Part shown: positions 55,394-64,000 of the stretch, piece after piece
Numbering within the stretch: the first letter of the stretch is position 1
Layout of the letters: each line of letters begins with the position of its first letter
DNA from: Mantamonas sphyraenae
Lineage: Eukaryota > CRuMs > Mantamonadidae
Length of the DNA: 64,000 nucleotides
Direction of reading: 5' to 3'
Assembly: GCA_026936335.1 (NCBI GenBank)
Contig: JAPMXV010000073.1
Span: forward strand, 124,001 to 188,000
The notes under the pieces: generated by a model
What the model was told of the DNA's origin: nothing
Database searches by the model: none
Seen by the model: only the letters and a program-made list of their open reading frames with translations
Program-made: the position numbers and the translations under genes

Positions 55394-55678
55394 GGAGGGA
55401 TTGATGGGAATGAATGGTGGCATTGTTTGGGTGTGGGTTGGCGTTGGGGGGATTGGTGGGTGGGGTGGGGGGGGAGGAGGGAGTTGTGTGGCTGGTGCTC
55501 GGATGCACTGGGTGGACCACGGGAACTTGCAAGTGGGACGAGGTTGGTGTGCACAGGGAGGGATGTGACTGTGGATGGGACTGGATCATGAGAGGGCGTT
55601 GTGGAAGGGCAAAAGGAGGAAGCCGAGATGGGTGTGACGTGCTGAAGCTCACACGGACGCAGGACCAGTTGGTTGACC
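55394..55678 (+). promoter_or_regulatory. L6-L7 spacer with conserved 5' box (L7)
   Basis: TGACGTG at 55635-55641 and GACGCAGGACCAGTTGGTTG before the L7 ATG. Confidence 0.5.
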
Positions 55679-57479
55679 ATGAGCACACAGATGGATGTAG
55701 ATTGGAAAGAGTTGCTGCAGAGCGGTGATGAGGAGCGCATTGCAGTGGCATTGGCAGAGGCGGGGGAGGCAAGTTTGCGCTGCGCGAAGGGAGGGGGAAT
55801 TCGTGGACGTGTCACAGACGAGGAGGGTTGAGAGGGGAGACACGAACGCATGGAGAGAGTAGATTATGGTCGATGGTTGCGTGAGATACGGGATGTGATC
55901 GCTGACACGAGTGGTGCAGCATTTGAGCCTGGGGAACAAGATCGTTGACAAACTGATGGTGACACTGGCCAAGGCACTGGCAAAGAACAGCAGTTTGAAG
56001 TCACTGAACCTTCGCAGCAACGTTATCGGGGACGAGGAAGCAGCAGAGCTGGCGCAGGCGCTGAGGGAGAACAGAAGTTTGGACCGCCTGGAACTCTACA
56101 AGAACAGCCTTGGCTACAGAGGGGTAGCAGCATTGGCAGACGCACTGTGTGTGAACAACACGCTGCGGAGCTTGAGCATCGGGAACGACAACATCGGAGA
56201 CGAAGTGGCAGCAGCACTGGCCAAGGTTCTTGTTGGGAACAGCTGCCTGCAGGAGCTGAGCCTTTGCTTCAACAACATCGGAGCCGAAGGGGCAGCAGCA
56301 CTGGCCGGGGCACTCTGTGTCAACAGTAGCTTGCAAATATTGCTTCTCAGCATGAACGGCATCGGAGACGAAGGTGCAGCAGCACTAGGGCAAGCACTGA
56401 GTAAGAACAGCAGCCTGAACACAATGTTGCTCATCAAGAACGGAATCGGGGACGAAGGGGCATCAGAACTGGCACAGGGACTGCGCGAGAACAGCAGCTT
56501 GTTGAGGCTTTTGCTCCAGGAAAATCGGATCGGAGACGAAGGTGCAGCAGCGTTGGCCAAGGCATTGCGTGCCAACAGCAGCGTGCAGACACTGAACTTG
56601 ACCGACAACAATGTTGGGGCAGAAGGAGCCTCAGCTCTGGCTAGGGGACTGTGTGAGAACAGCACTTTGCGGACACTGGACCTCAACAGGAACAGAATTG
56701 GATCAGAAGGAGCAGCGGCACTGGGGCATGCACTAAGAAAGAACAGCAGCTTGCGTGCACTGGGTCTCAGCGACAACAACATCGGGGCAGCAGCTGCAGC
56801 AGCAATGACCGGGGCTCTCTGTGTGAACAGTGGCTTGCAGACACTGTTCCTATCCATGAACAGCCTCGGGGACGAAGGTGCAGCAGCTCTGGCTGAAGGA
56901 CTATCTCAGAACAGCACCTTGCAGAGACTCTACCTCGCCAGCAACAGCATCGAGGTGGAAGGTGCATCCGCTTTGGCCAAGGCGATGGAAGACAACCGGT
57001 CGTGCTGGAAGATTCAGATCAGAGTCGACGACGCTGTAGCGCTGCAATCGCTGTTGGAGAGGAACAAGGAGCGGCATGTGGAGTTTGTGGAATGTGGAGA
57101 TGTACAGAGGATGGCTGCGCTGAGGGAGTGGGGGGTGCCTGTAGACACGCTTGCTGCACGTGAGGGGACGGCGTTGCAACGAGCGGTGAAGCAAGGGAAT
57201 GATGAGGTGGTGGAGGCATTGCAAGGCTGGGGTGCTACAGTGAGGGAAGAGACGGTGAAGTTGGTGAGGGAGGTAGGATGGAGGAGGGAGTGGCATTGGA
57301 TTGGGTGGAGTGGGGTGGTGGATGAGGGGATGGAAGTGGCGCTGGTGATGAATGGGGAGGAGAGGGAAGTGATGTTTGAGTGTGGTGGGATGGATGGGTA
57401 TGAGGCGAGTTGTGAGTGGTGGACGGTGCCGGATGAGGTGATGGAGAGGGTGTTGGGGTGGATGGCCAAGGGAGGGTGA
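55679..57479 (+). CDS. L7: chimeric LRR-ankyrin protein, GC-AG intron
   Basis: Exons 55679-55768 and 55920-57479, 549 residues, about 13 LRRs. The donor is GCAAGT instead of GT, while the acceptor GTGCAG and phase 0 are normal. GC-AG introns are spliced in most eukaryotes, so the gene is probably functional. LRRs 1-5 follow L1/L2 (KNSLGYRGVAALADALCVNN), and later ones follow L6/L8 (LNRNRIGSEGAAALGHAL), marking a recombination chimera. Ankyrin block and WWTVPDEVMERVLGWM are intact. Confidence 0.88.
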
Positions 57480-57776
57480 GGAGGGAATGAATGGTGGCAT
57501 TGGGTTGGGTGGGGTTTGGCATTGGAGGGGATGTGGGTGGGAGGGGGAGAAAGGAGAGCAGTGTTGGGTGTCTGCTGCTCGGATGCGAAGGGTGGACCAC
57601 TGGAACTTGGATAGAGACAAGGTTGGTGTGCAAGGAGGGAAGAGTGTGCAGAGGGAGGGATGCGACTGTGGATGGGCCTGGGTCATGGGAGGGGTGTTGT
57701 GGAAGGCAAAAAGTGGATGCGGAATTCAGTGTGACATTCTGAAGCTCACATGGGACGCAGGACCAGTTGGATGACC
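57480..57776 (+). promoter_or_regulatory. L7-L8 spacer with degenerate 5' box (L8)
   Basis: TGACATT at 57732 replaces TGACGTG, but GACGCAGGACCAGTTGGATG before the ATG is kept. Confidence 0.45.
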
Positions 57777-59920
57777 ATGGGCACACAGACGAAAGTGAAC
57801 TGGAAGGAACTGCTGCAGAGCGGTGATGAGGAGCGCATTGGGGTGGCGTTGGAAGAGGCGGGGGAGGTATGTTTCGGGGCGGCAGGTTTCCCGTGCGTGG
57901 GCATGGGTGGTGGTGACTGACACCCGTGTTGCAGACATTGCAACTGAGTTGGCTGGGCATCAGAGCAGAGGAGGTAGTTGCACTGGCCACAGCACTGGCG
58001 GTGAACAGCAGTGTGCGCACGCTGAACCTCGACTTCAACAAATCCTTCGGAGCCGAGGGGGCAGCAGCACTGGCACAGGCATTGTGTGTGAGCAACAGCT
58101 TGCAGACAGTGAATCTCTACGGGAACCGCATTGGGGACGAAGGAGCAGCGGCACTGGCACTGGCACTGGGTGAGAACAGCAGCTTGCTGGCGATTTGGCT
58201 CCAGAACAACCGCATCGGATACGAAGGAGCAGCAGCGTTGGCCAAGGGATTGAGTGCCAGCTGCAGCTTGCAGACACTGAGCTTATCCGACAACACACTT
58301 GGAGCAGAAGGAGCAGCAGCACTGGCACAGGCGTTGTGTGTGAACAGCACCTTGCGAATGCTTGACGTGCACGACAACAGAATCGGTGACAAGGGAGCAG
58401 CAGCACTCGCAAAGTCACTGTGTGGCAACCAAAGCTTGCAGCAGCTGATTGTGAACAACAATGGCATCGGTGCAGAAGCAGCAGCAGAACTGGCCGGAGC
58501 ACTCAGTTTGAACAGCACTTTGCAGACACTGGGCCTTCAAAGCAACAGAATCGGTGACACAGGAACAGCAGCACTGGCACAGGCACTATGTGGCAACTGC
58601 AACTTGATGGAACTGCGTCTCAGCGCCAACCAGATTGGTGACACAGGAGGAGCAGCACTGGGGCAGGCACTGAGTGAGAACAGCAGCTTGCTGGCACTGA
58701 GCCTCAGCGACAACAACATCGGGGCAGAAGGGTCAGCAGAACTGGCACACGGTCTTGCTGTGAACAGTCGCTTGCAGACACTGTTTCTCAGCAAGAACGG
58801 CATCGGCGACGAAGGGGCAACAGCACTTGGGCAGGCACTGAGTTCGAACAGTTGCTTGCAGACACTGCTTCTGAGCATGAACAGCATCGGGGACACAGGG
58901 GCAGCAGCGCTTGGGCAGACACTGACTGAGAACAGCAGCTTGAAGACCATCTACCTCGACAGAAACAGCATTGGGGCAGAAGGAGCCTCAGGTCTGGCTA
59001 GGGGACTGTGTGAGAACAGAAGCTTGCGGAGACTTTACCTCAATCAGAACAGCATCGGTGCAGAAGGAGAATCAGCTCTGGCTAGGGGACTGAGTCAGAA
59101 CAGCAGCTTGCAAAGACTAGGCCTCAGTATGAACAACCTCGGGGCGGAAGGGACAGCGGCAATGGCACAGGCGTTGAGTGAGAACAACAGCTTGCAGCAT
59201 CTGAATCTCAACGACAACAACATCGGGGAAAAGGGGGCAACAGCGTTGGCTCAGGCGCTGAGTGTGAACAGCGCCTTGCACACAATGCTCCTCGACAACA
59301 ACAGCGTCGGGGAAGAAGGTGCATCAGCTCTGGCTGAGGGACTGAGTAAGAACAGCACCTTGCAGAGACTGTACCTCGGCAGAAACAGCATCGAGGAGGC
59401 AGGTGCATCCGCTCTGGCAAAGGCGATGGAAGACAATCGATCGTGCTGGCAGATTCAGATCGGAGCCGTTGTCGATGAGACATTGCAGGCACGGTTGAAG
59501 AGGAACAAGGATCGGCATGTGGAGTTTGTGCAGTGTGGGGATGTGAAGAGGATGGCTGCGCTGAGGGAGTGGGGTGTGCCTGTGGACACACTTGCTGCAC
59601 GTGAGGTGACGGCGTTGCAACGAGCGGTGAAGGAAGGGAATGATGAGGTGGTTGAGGCATTGCGGGACTGGGGTGCGAATGTGAGGGAAGAGACGGTGGA
59701 GTTGGTGAGGGAGGCAGGATGGAGGAAGGAGTGGCATTGGATTGGGTGGAGTGGGGTGGTGGATGAGGGGATGGAAGTGGCGTTGGTGATGAACGGGGAG
59801 GAGAGGGAAGTGATGTTTGAGTGTGGAGGGATGGATGGGTATGAGGCGAGTTGTGCGTGGTGGACGGTGCCAGATGAGGTGATGGAGAGGGTGTTGGGGT
59901 GGATGGCCAAGGGAGGGTGA
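57777..59920 (+). CDS. L8: LRR-ankyrin protein with VPDEVM module
   Basis: Exons 57777-57866 and 57935-59920 (GTATGT...TTGCAG, phase 0), 691 residues, the longest L member with about 18 LRRs. It is similar to L6 for the first half and then has extra repeats (LNQNSIGAEGESALARGL; NNLGAEGTAAMAQAL). The LRR QIGDTGGAALGQAL has the NQIG form typical of the kinase family. Cap NRSCW, ankyrin block and WWTVPDEVMERVLGWMAKGG end the protein. It is the last gene of the array; the next gene is unrelated. Confidence 0.9.
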
Positions 59921-60095
59921 GCAGTTTTGGGTGGAATGAAGACTGCAATGGAACGATGATGATGACCCACCTCACACACACAATCAATCATTCCCTTTCT
60001 CTTCCCCATCCATGTCTTCCATAACCTCCCCCCCCGATCCCGCCCCCTTCCCAACCACCTCAACCAACACCAAACACCCCATCCGACACCCACCC

Positions 60096-61629
60096 ATGTC
60101 CAACACGTTTGAAACCAAGGCACAGAAGGAGACTTCGGGACTCAAGAGCCACGCCGGCTTGTCTGCCGTCCCTGCGTCGGGCGTCGACGTCAACTCGACC
60201 ATCAAGAGCTACCTGGCCGTCCACGACGATTCCAAGGGCGACAAGAGCGAGGAGCGCAAGACCACGTCCCTGGACATGGTCAACGCCTACTACGATCTGG
60301 TCACCGAGTTTTACATCCACGGGTAAGTTGTGACACAAGCCAGCGGTGTGGGAAAGGGCGCACGGCGTGGTTTTTTTGTGTGTGGTTGGCCAGGTTGGGT
60401 CCAGGAACGAACGGCCGAAAAAAAACGCAACCGGTGGAGTGTTGCCCACGGGCTGACACAGAGGATGGTGGGGATGATGGGACACATGGACAAACATGCA
60501 GATGGGGCGAGGGATTCCACTTTGCATCCCGTGCTGTGGGAGAGACGTTCCTGGAGTCGATCAAGCGCCATGAGTACTGGCTTGGGCACATGCTTCAGGC
60601 GCAGCCGGGCGACAAGATTGTGGACCTTGGGTGCGGCATTGGCGGACCCATGCGCAACGTGTCTCGGTAAGTGTGGGAGTGGGAAGGGTGTGGAGAGGAG
60701 GATGGCGTGGATGGGGGGTGGTTATGGATGGGCGATGGGCGGGGGCGAGAGGCGAGGAAAAGTCGAGGGACATACACGCCGGAAAGGGTGGTTGGGAGGC
60801 TGACGCGGGCGGGACACACACACACAGCTTTCTGAACCACGGTGTGACGAAGGAGGAGGACCTTGTGCACATTGTGGGTGCCAACAACAACGCGCACCAG
60901 GTGAGTGGAGAGGGTGAGGGTGGGAAACGCGTGGGCGAACTGGCTTTTCGTGAACTTTCCCGTTTCGGGTGGACCTGGAAAGGACGCTGACGGCGAATGG
61001 GGACACAGATTGCCAAGGGCAAGCAGTACAACATCGACGCAGGACTGGACCACTGCTGCAGCTTCCTGAAGTGCAGCTTCATGGACATGCCTGTGGAGGA
61101 CGGAGAGTTTGACCGTGCGTTTGCAGTGGAGGCAACGTGCCATGCACCGGACAAGAACGAGCTGTACGCAGAGATCTTCCGTGTGCTGAAGCCCGGAGGC
61201 ACGTTCTTCAGCTACGAGTGGTGCTTGACGCCGCGATACGACCCGCAGAACCGTGAGCACCAGGAGATCAAGAAGGGGATCGAGGTGGGAGATGGTCTGC
61301 CGGACATGGACACGATGGAGTACACGATCGAGTGCCTGGAAAAGGCCGGGTTTGAGATTGTGTTTGAGCGTGACGTGGCTCTGGACAGCCCCGTGCCCTG
61401 GTACGAGTCGCTGTCGCCGTCGTTCACTCTGGAGGGCTTCCGTCGCACATGGGCAGGTCGCATGACGACGCGTGTGGCTGTGAGCATCCTGGAGGCACTG
61501 TGGCTGGCACCCAAGGGCACGACAGAGACGAGTGACATGCTGAACGCAGCAGCCGACGCTCTGGTGGCAGGTGGTGAGACGGGCATCTTTACGCCCATGT
61601 ACGCCATTCTGGTGCGCAAGCCCGAGTAA
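60096..61629 (+). CDS. SMT1: Sterol C24-methyltransferase (ERG6/SMT1 type)
   Basis: Exons 60096-60322, 60502-60666, 60828-60900 and 61009-61629, all GTAAGT/GTGAGT donors with CAG acceptors, give 361 residues. It transfers methyl from SAM to C24 of the sterol side chain. Visible are FYIHGWGEGFHF, SAM motif I DLGCGIGGPMRNVSR (~residues 115-130), FDRAFAVEATCHAPDK, LKPGGTFFSYEW and a C-terminal Sterol_MT_C domain (PVPWYESLSPSF...). The ATG at 60096 gives the usual short N-terminus; an in-frame ATG at 60012 would add a Pro/Thr-rich extension. It implies C24-alkylated sterols in this organism. Confidence 0.95.
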
Positions 61630-61758
61630 GGAGGGAGTGAGGGGATGGGAATGGGAGTGGGAGATGGTATGCTGCATATGACGGCAGAAGCTCGCTCGCT
61701 ACCGGACTCTCGCCCAAAGCAAGGATCCGCCCCAGTGCTGGTGTTGGCAACACAGCAA

Positions 61759-61836
61759 GAGACAGAGAGAGAGGAGTGGAGAGGAGAGGAGATGTTGCAA
61801 AGTGGGACCAGCAATGGAGGCGTTGATCATCCTCAC
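61759..61836 (+). repeat. Inverted repeat, left arm
   Basis: AGACAGAGAG...GGAGAGGAGATGTTGCAAAG...GCGTTGATCATCCTCAC. It is the reverse complement of 63919-64000 with few differences (a 4-bp ATCA gain and slippage in the GGAGA run). Confidence 0.85.
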
Positions 61837-61886
61837 TTTCCCCTCAAAGGCACCCTCCACTCCTTCCTGTCACAGCACAGCGCAAC

Positions 61887-63824
61887 TCAGATTTCCATTT
61901 CATCGTTCTCCTCCCCTTCTTGCTCGAGCACAATCACCCCATTGTCGTCTGTTGTGACGCCACGATCGTCATGCAAGGGAGGCAACACACCCTCTGTGCT
62001 GCCTGCCTCAGAGCGTCGTGGTGACCTGCTGGAGCCGAAAAACTCGCGTTGTCGCCTGCGCTTCTCCTTGTTCTCTTGTTCTTCCTGTGCGTGCACACGT
62101 TCGACGACGTCCTGGAAAAACTGCATGCAGAACATACAAATGTTGACTGGTTCGTACATGCGCGAGGGAATGCGAAAGAGGGCCTTCTCGTCGACGCCCC
62201 ACTCGCGCCGTTTCTTCTTGGCCACGGTGACCCAAGGCAACTGCATCTTCATCCAATCGTTGCGAAAGGATTGGTCGCACACCTCGCAGCGTGTGGTGGT
62301 GCCTCGCTTGCTGATGACAGGCTTGGGAGGCGATGTGGTTTGTGCAAACTTGTCGGGACTTGCCTTGTGCACCACATCCACAGAGAGGTCGTTGCGATGT
62401 TGCATGTCCCTCACCAGCTCCTCCAATTCCGACTTCATCAGCATTTCCTGCCGTGCAAATTCCCTCTGCATCGCCGCACGCTCTTCCTTCTCTGCGTTCA
62501 GTTGCGCCACGCGTGCTTCGTACTCTGCAATGCTGGCTTCCAAACGTGCCTTTTCCGCCTCCTCCTTCGCCTGCAGGTTGCGCACCGCCTGCGCATGTCG
62601 TCCCTCTCGCTTTCTGCTCAATTCTGCCAGGCGTGCGCGCTGCCGTTCCATCTCTGCCGCCGCCTTTTCTCGTCGGTCGTCCTCCTGCACCCGCTTCGCT
62701 TCCAATTCGGCCGCCTGTTCCTCGCGCAGCTTCTGCAATCGATCACGCAGCTCCTGCGACCGCTCCTCCGCCTGTCTGCGGCTCTGTTCGATCTTGCGCT
62801 GCTTTTTTGCCGCCAGCCGGTCGATGCGCTTTCGTGTGTTGGCTGCCTCCTTGGCTGCCTTGCGCTCCTGTGCCCGTTGTCGCTTCTGAAACTCCCGTTG
62901 CGACTCTTTGAACTTTTGGTGGGTCTTTTGGTTGCGCTTGTGAAACTTGTTGGCCACCCGCTCTCGTTGCGCCTCCGCTGCCGCCGCACGTGCTTCGTAC
63001 TTGCGTTTGATTTCCTGTTCACGTTCCCTCTGTGCGGCCGCTTTGGCCCTCCGTCGCTCCTGTGCCTCTTCCTGCCGCAACGACTCTCGGTACGCCGCCT
63101 CGTCCGCCTCCAACGCCAGGATGCGCTTCCGTTGCCGTTCTCGCGCCTCCTCCTCACGCACACGTTTACGGTGTTCCTCGTTGTCCATCAACCCAAGCTT
63201 CTTTTCCTTCGACACACTGTGGTGCGGCGCCACGTGGTCATTGGGTGTCGCGTGCGCGGTGTGTGCGGTGCATCAGTGCAAACACGGTGTCAGTTGTAAC
63301 GGCTCTCCCTCTTTGCACCCCTCCGTCTCGCCACACACTCACCGTGCACGCTTTTCCTCTTGAATCAGCTTGATTTTCACTTTGGTGCGCACTGCAGTCG
63401 ACGAAATCGACGTCGTGGACATCCCAGAGCCTGGTGAGAGGACTTCCAAGGCACGTGATCCCACGCCCCCTGTGTTTTGTCCTCGGATGGTCACCTTGCT
63501 CCCTTCTCCTCGTTCCAATGCCTCCTCCAAATCCTTCTCTGCTTCTCGTTTGAGTCTCTCACGAAGTGCCATGGCGTTGGCTCGCTGTCTGTCGCGGCGG
63601 CGCTCGTTGGCCCGGATGGTCGTTTCCAACTTGGCCCCATTGGACAGCTGCTTTACCTGGTTGGCTTTGGCCCGTTTGATGCGCTCTACATTGCGTTTGT
63701 GCCGCCGTTGCACCTCTGCTTGCATCCGTTCCTGTCGCGACGGCGTCAATCCGGGCGAGTGCAGGATTGACACCGGGCTCTGCGTCTGTCCAGGGGTCTT
63801 TGATGATCGCACGTGACGCTGCAT
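61887..63824 (-). CDS. Coiled-coil protein with C-terminal CxxC-CxxC domain
   Basis: Exons 63343-63824 and 61887-63216 (donor GTGAGT, acceptor CCACAG, phase 2) give 603 residues. The N-terminal third is basic with a Ser-rich linker. Residues ~160-430 are a long Arg/Glu/Ala coiled coil. Near residue 470 begins CEVCDQSFRNDWMKMQL, and about 45 residues later NICMFCMQFF; the two CxxC pairs could bind zinc. The Ser/acidic tail is short. I do not recognise the family; such domains are frequent in flagellar/cytoskeletal proteins of protists. The ATG at 63824 is preferred over an upstream GTG. Confidence 0.8.
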
Positions 63825-63918
63825 GTTCACGTGTCAACACCAAAACAAGAATAAGTTGCGGGAGGAGAGAAGGTGTGGGGTGGCAGCAAGTGGTGTGGTG
63901 TTGGAAGGGATCGCGCGG

Positions 63919-64000
63919 GTGAGGATGATTGATCAACGCCTCCATTCCTGGTCCCACTTTGCAACATCTCCTCTCCTCTCCTCTCCTTTCCTCTCTGTCT
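63919..64000 (-). repeat. Inverted repeat, right arm (runs to window end)
   Basis: Reverse complement of 61759-61836. The match is still running at the last base of the window (CTCTCTGTCT), so the true arm may be longer. Confidence 0.85.

Noticed and set aside
63825-63830. GTG codon two codons upstream as the start of the CxxC coiled-coil gene
   Set aside because: Nuclear genes normally start at ATG, and an ATG is present at 63824.

Overview
The window is a compact nuclear segment from a unicellular eukaryote. Spliceosomal GT-AG introns of roughly 36-410 nt interrupt many genes, coding density is high, intergenic DNA is rich in (CA)n/(TG)n, and several gene pairs are head to head with start codons 40-200 bp apart. 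The gene set is pan-eukaryotic: MOB1, AVL9, long-chain acyl-CoA synthetase, NECAP, ASF1, EMC10, BAG6, exportin-7 and sterol C24-methyltransferase. A sterol C24-methyltransferase together with a STAT-like SH2 domain, a TKL kinase expansion and two coiled-coil proteins suggests a free-living heterotrophic protist (choanoflagellate, apusomonad or stramenopile-like). The sequence alone does not let me place it further.

Layout. 0-9.9 kb: MOB1(-) and AVL9(+) head to head, acyl-CoA synthetase, an ankyrin protein flanked by a direct repeat, a CDP-alcohol phosphotransferase-like gene and full-length NECAP. 9.1-23.3 kb: a three-fold tandem segmental duplication, each unit carrying a NECAP piece, an LRR-ankyrin-TKL kinase gene and the 3' exon of a 70-aa minus-strand gene. 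The only complete copy of that small gene ends the array. 24-42 kb: ordinary genes in mostly divergent or convergent pairs: an MGN-start protein(-), ASF1(+), EMC10(-), BAG6(+), a CHAT-NTPase-SH2 protein(-), a seven-TM protein(+), exportin-7(-) and a coiled-coil protein(+). 42.2-59.9 kb: eight tandem same-strand LRR-ankyrin genes (called L1-L8 here). 60-64 kb: sterol C24-methyltransferase and a coiled-coil protein with a CxxC-CxxC tail; the latter is enclosed by a long inverted repeat that runs off the window.

The most interesting signal links the two arrays. The three kinase genes and L1-L8 share one build: a 30-31 residue first exon (W..LLQ.GDE), one phase-0 intron, a run of 28-residue RI-type LRRs, an N-[R/S]-S-C-W cap and an ankyrin-like block. 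The output end differs: a TKL kinase in three genes, and in eight genes a C-terminal module ending in VPDEVM.RVLGW. The stand-alone ankyrin protein at 5.9 kb carries the same VPDEVM module. This looks like one sensor chassis with interchangeable effectors, undergoing rapid tandem expansion, recombination and repeat-number change, as innate immune receptor families do. The nearby CHAT-NTPase-SH2 protein fits the same theme, but immune function is inference.
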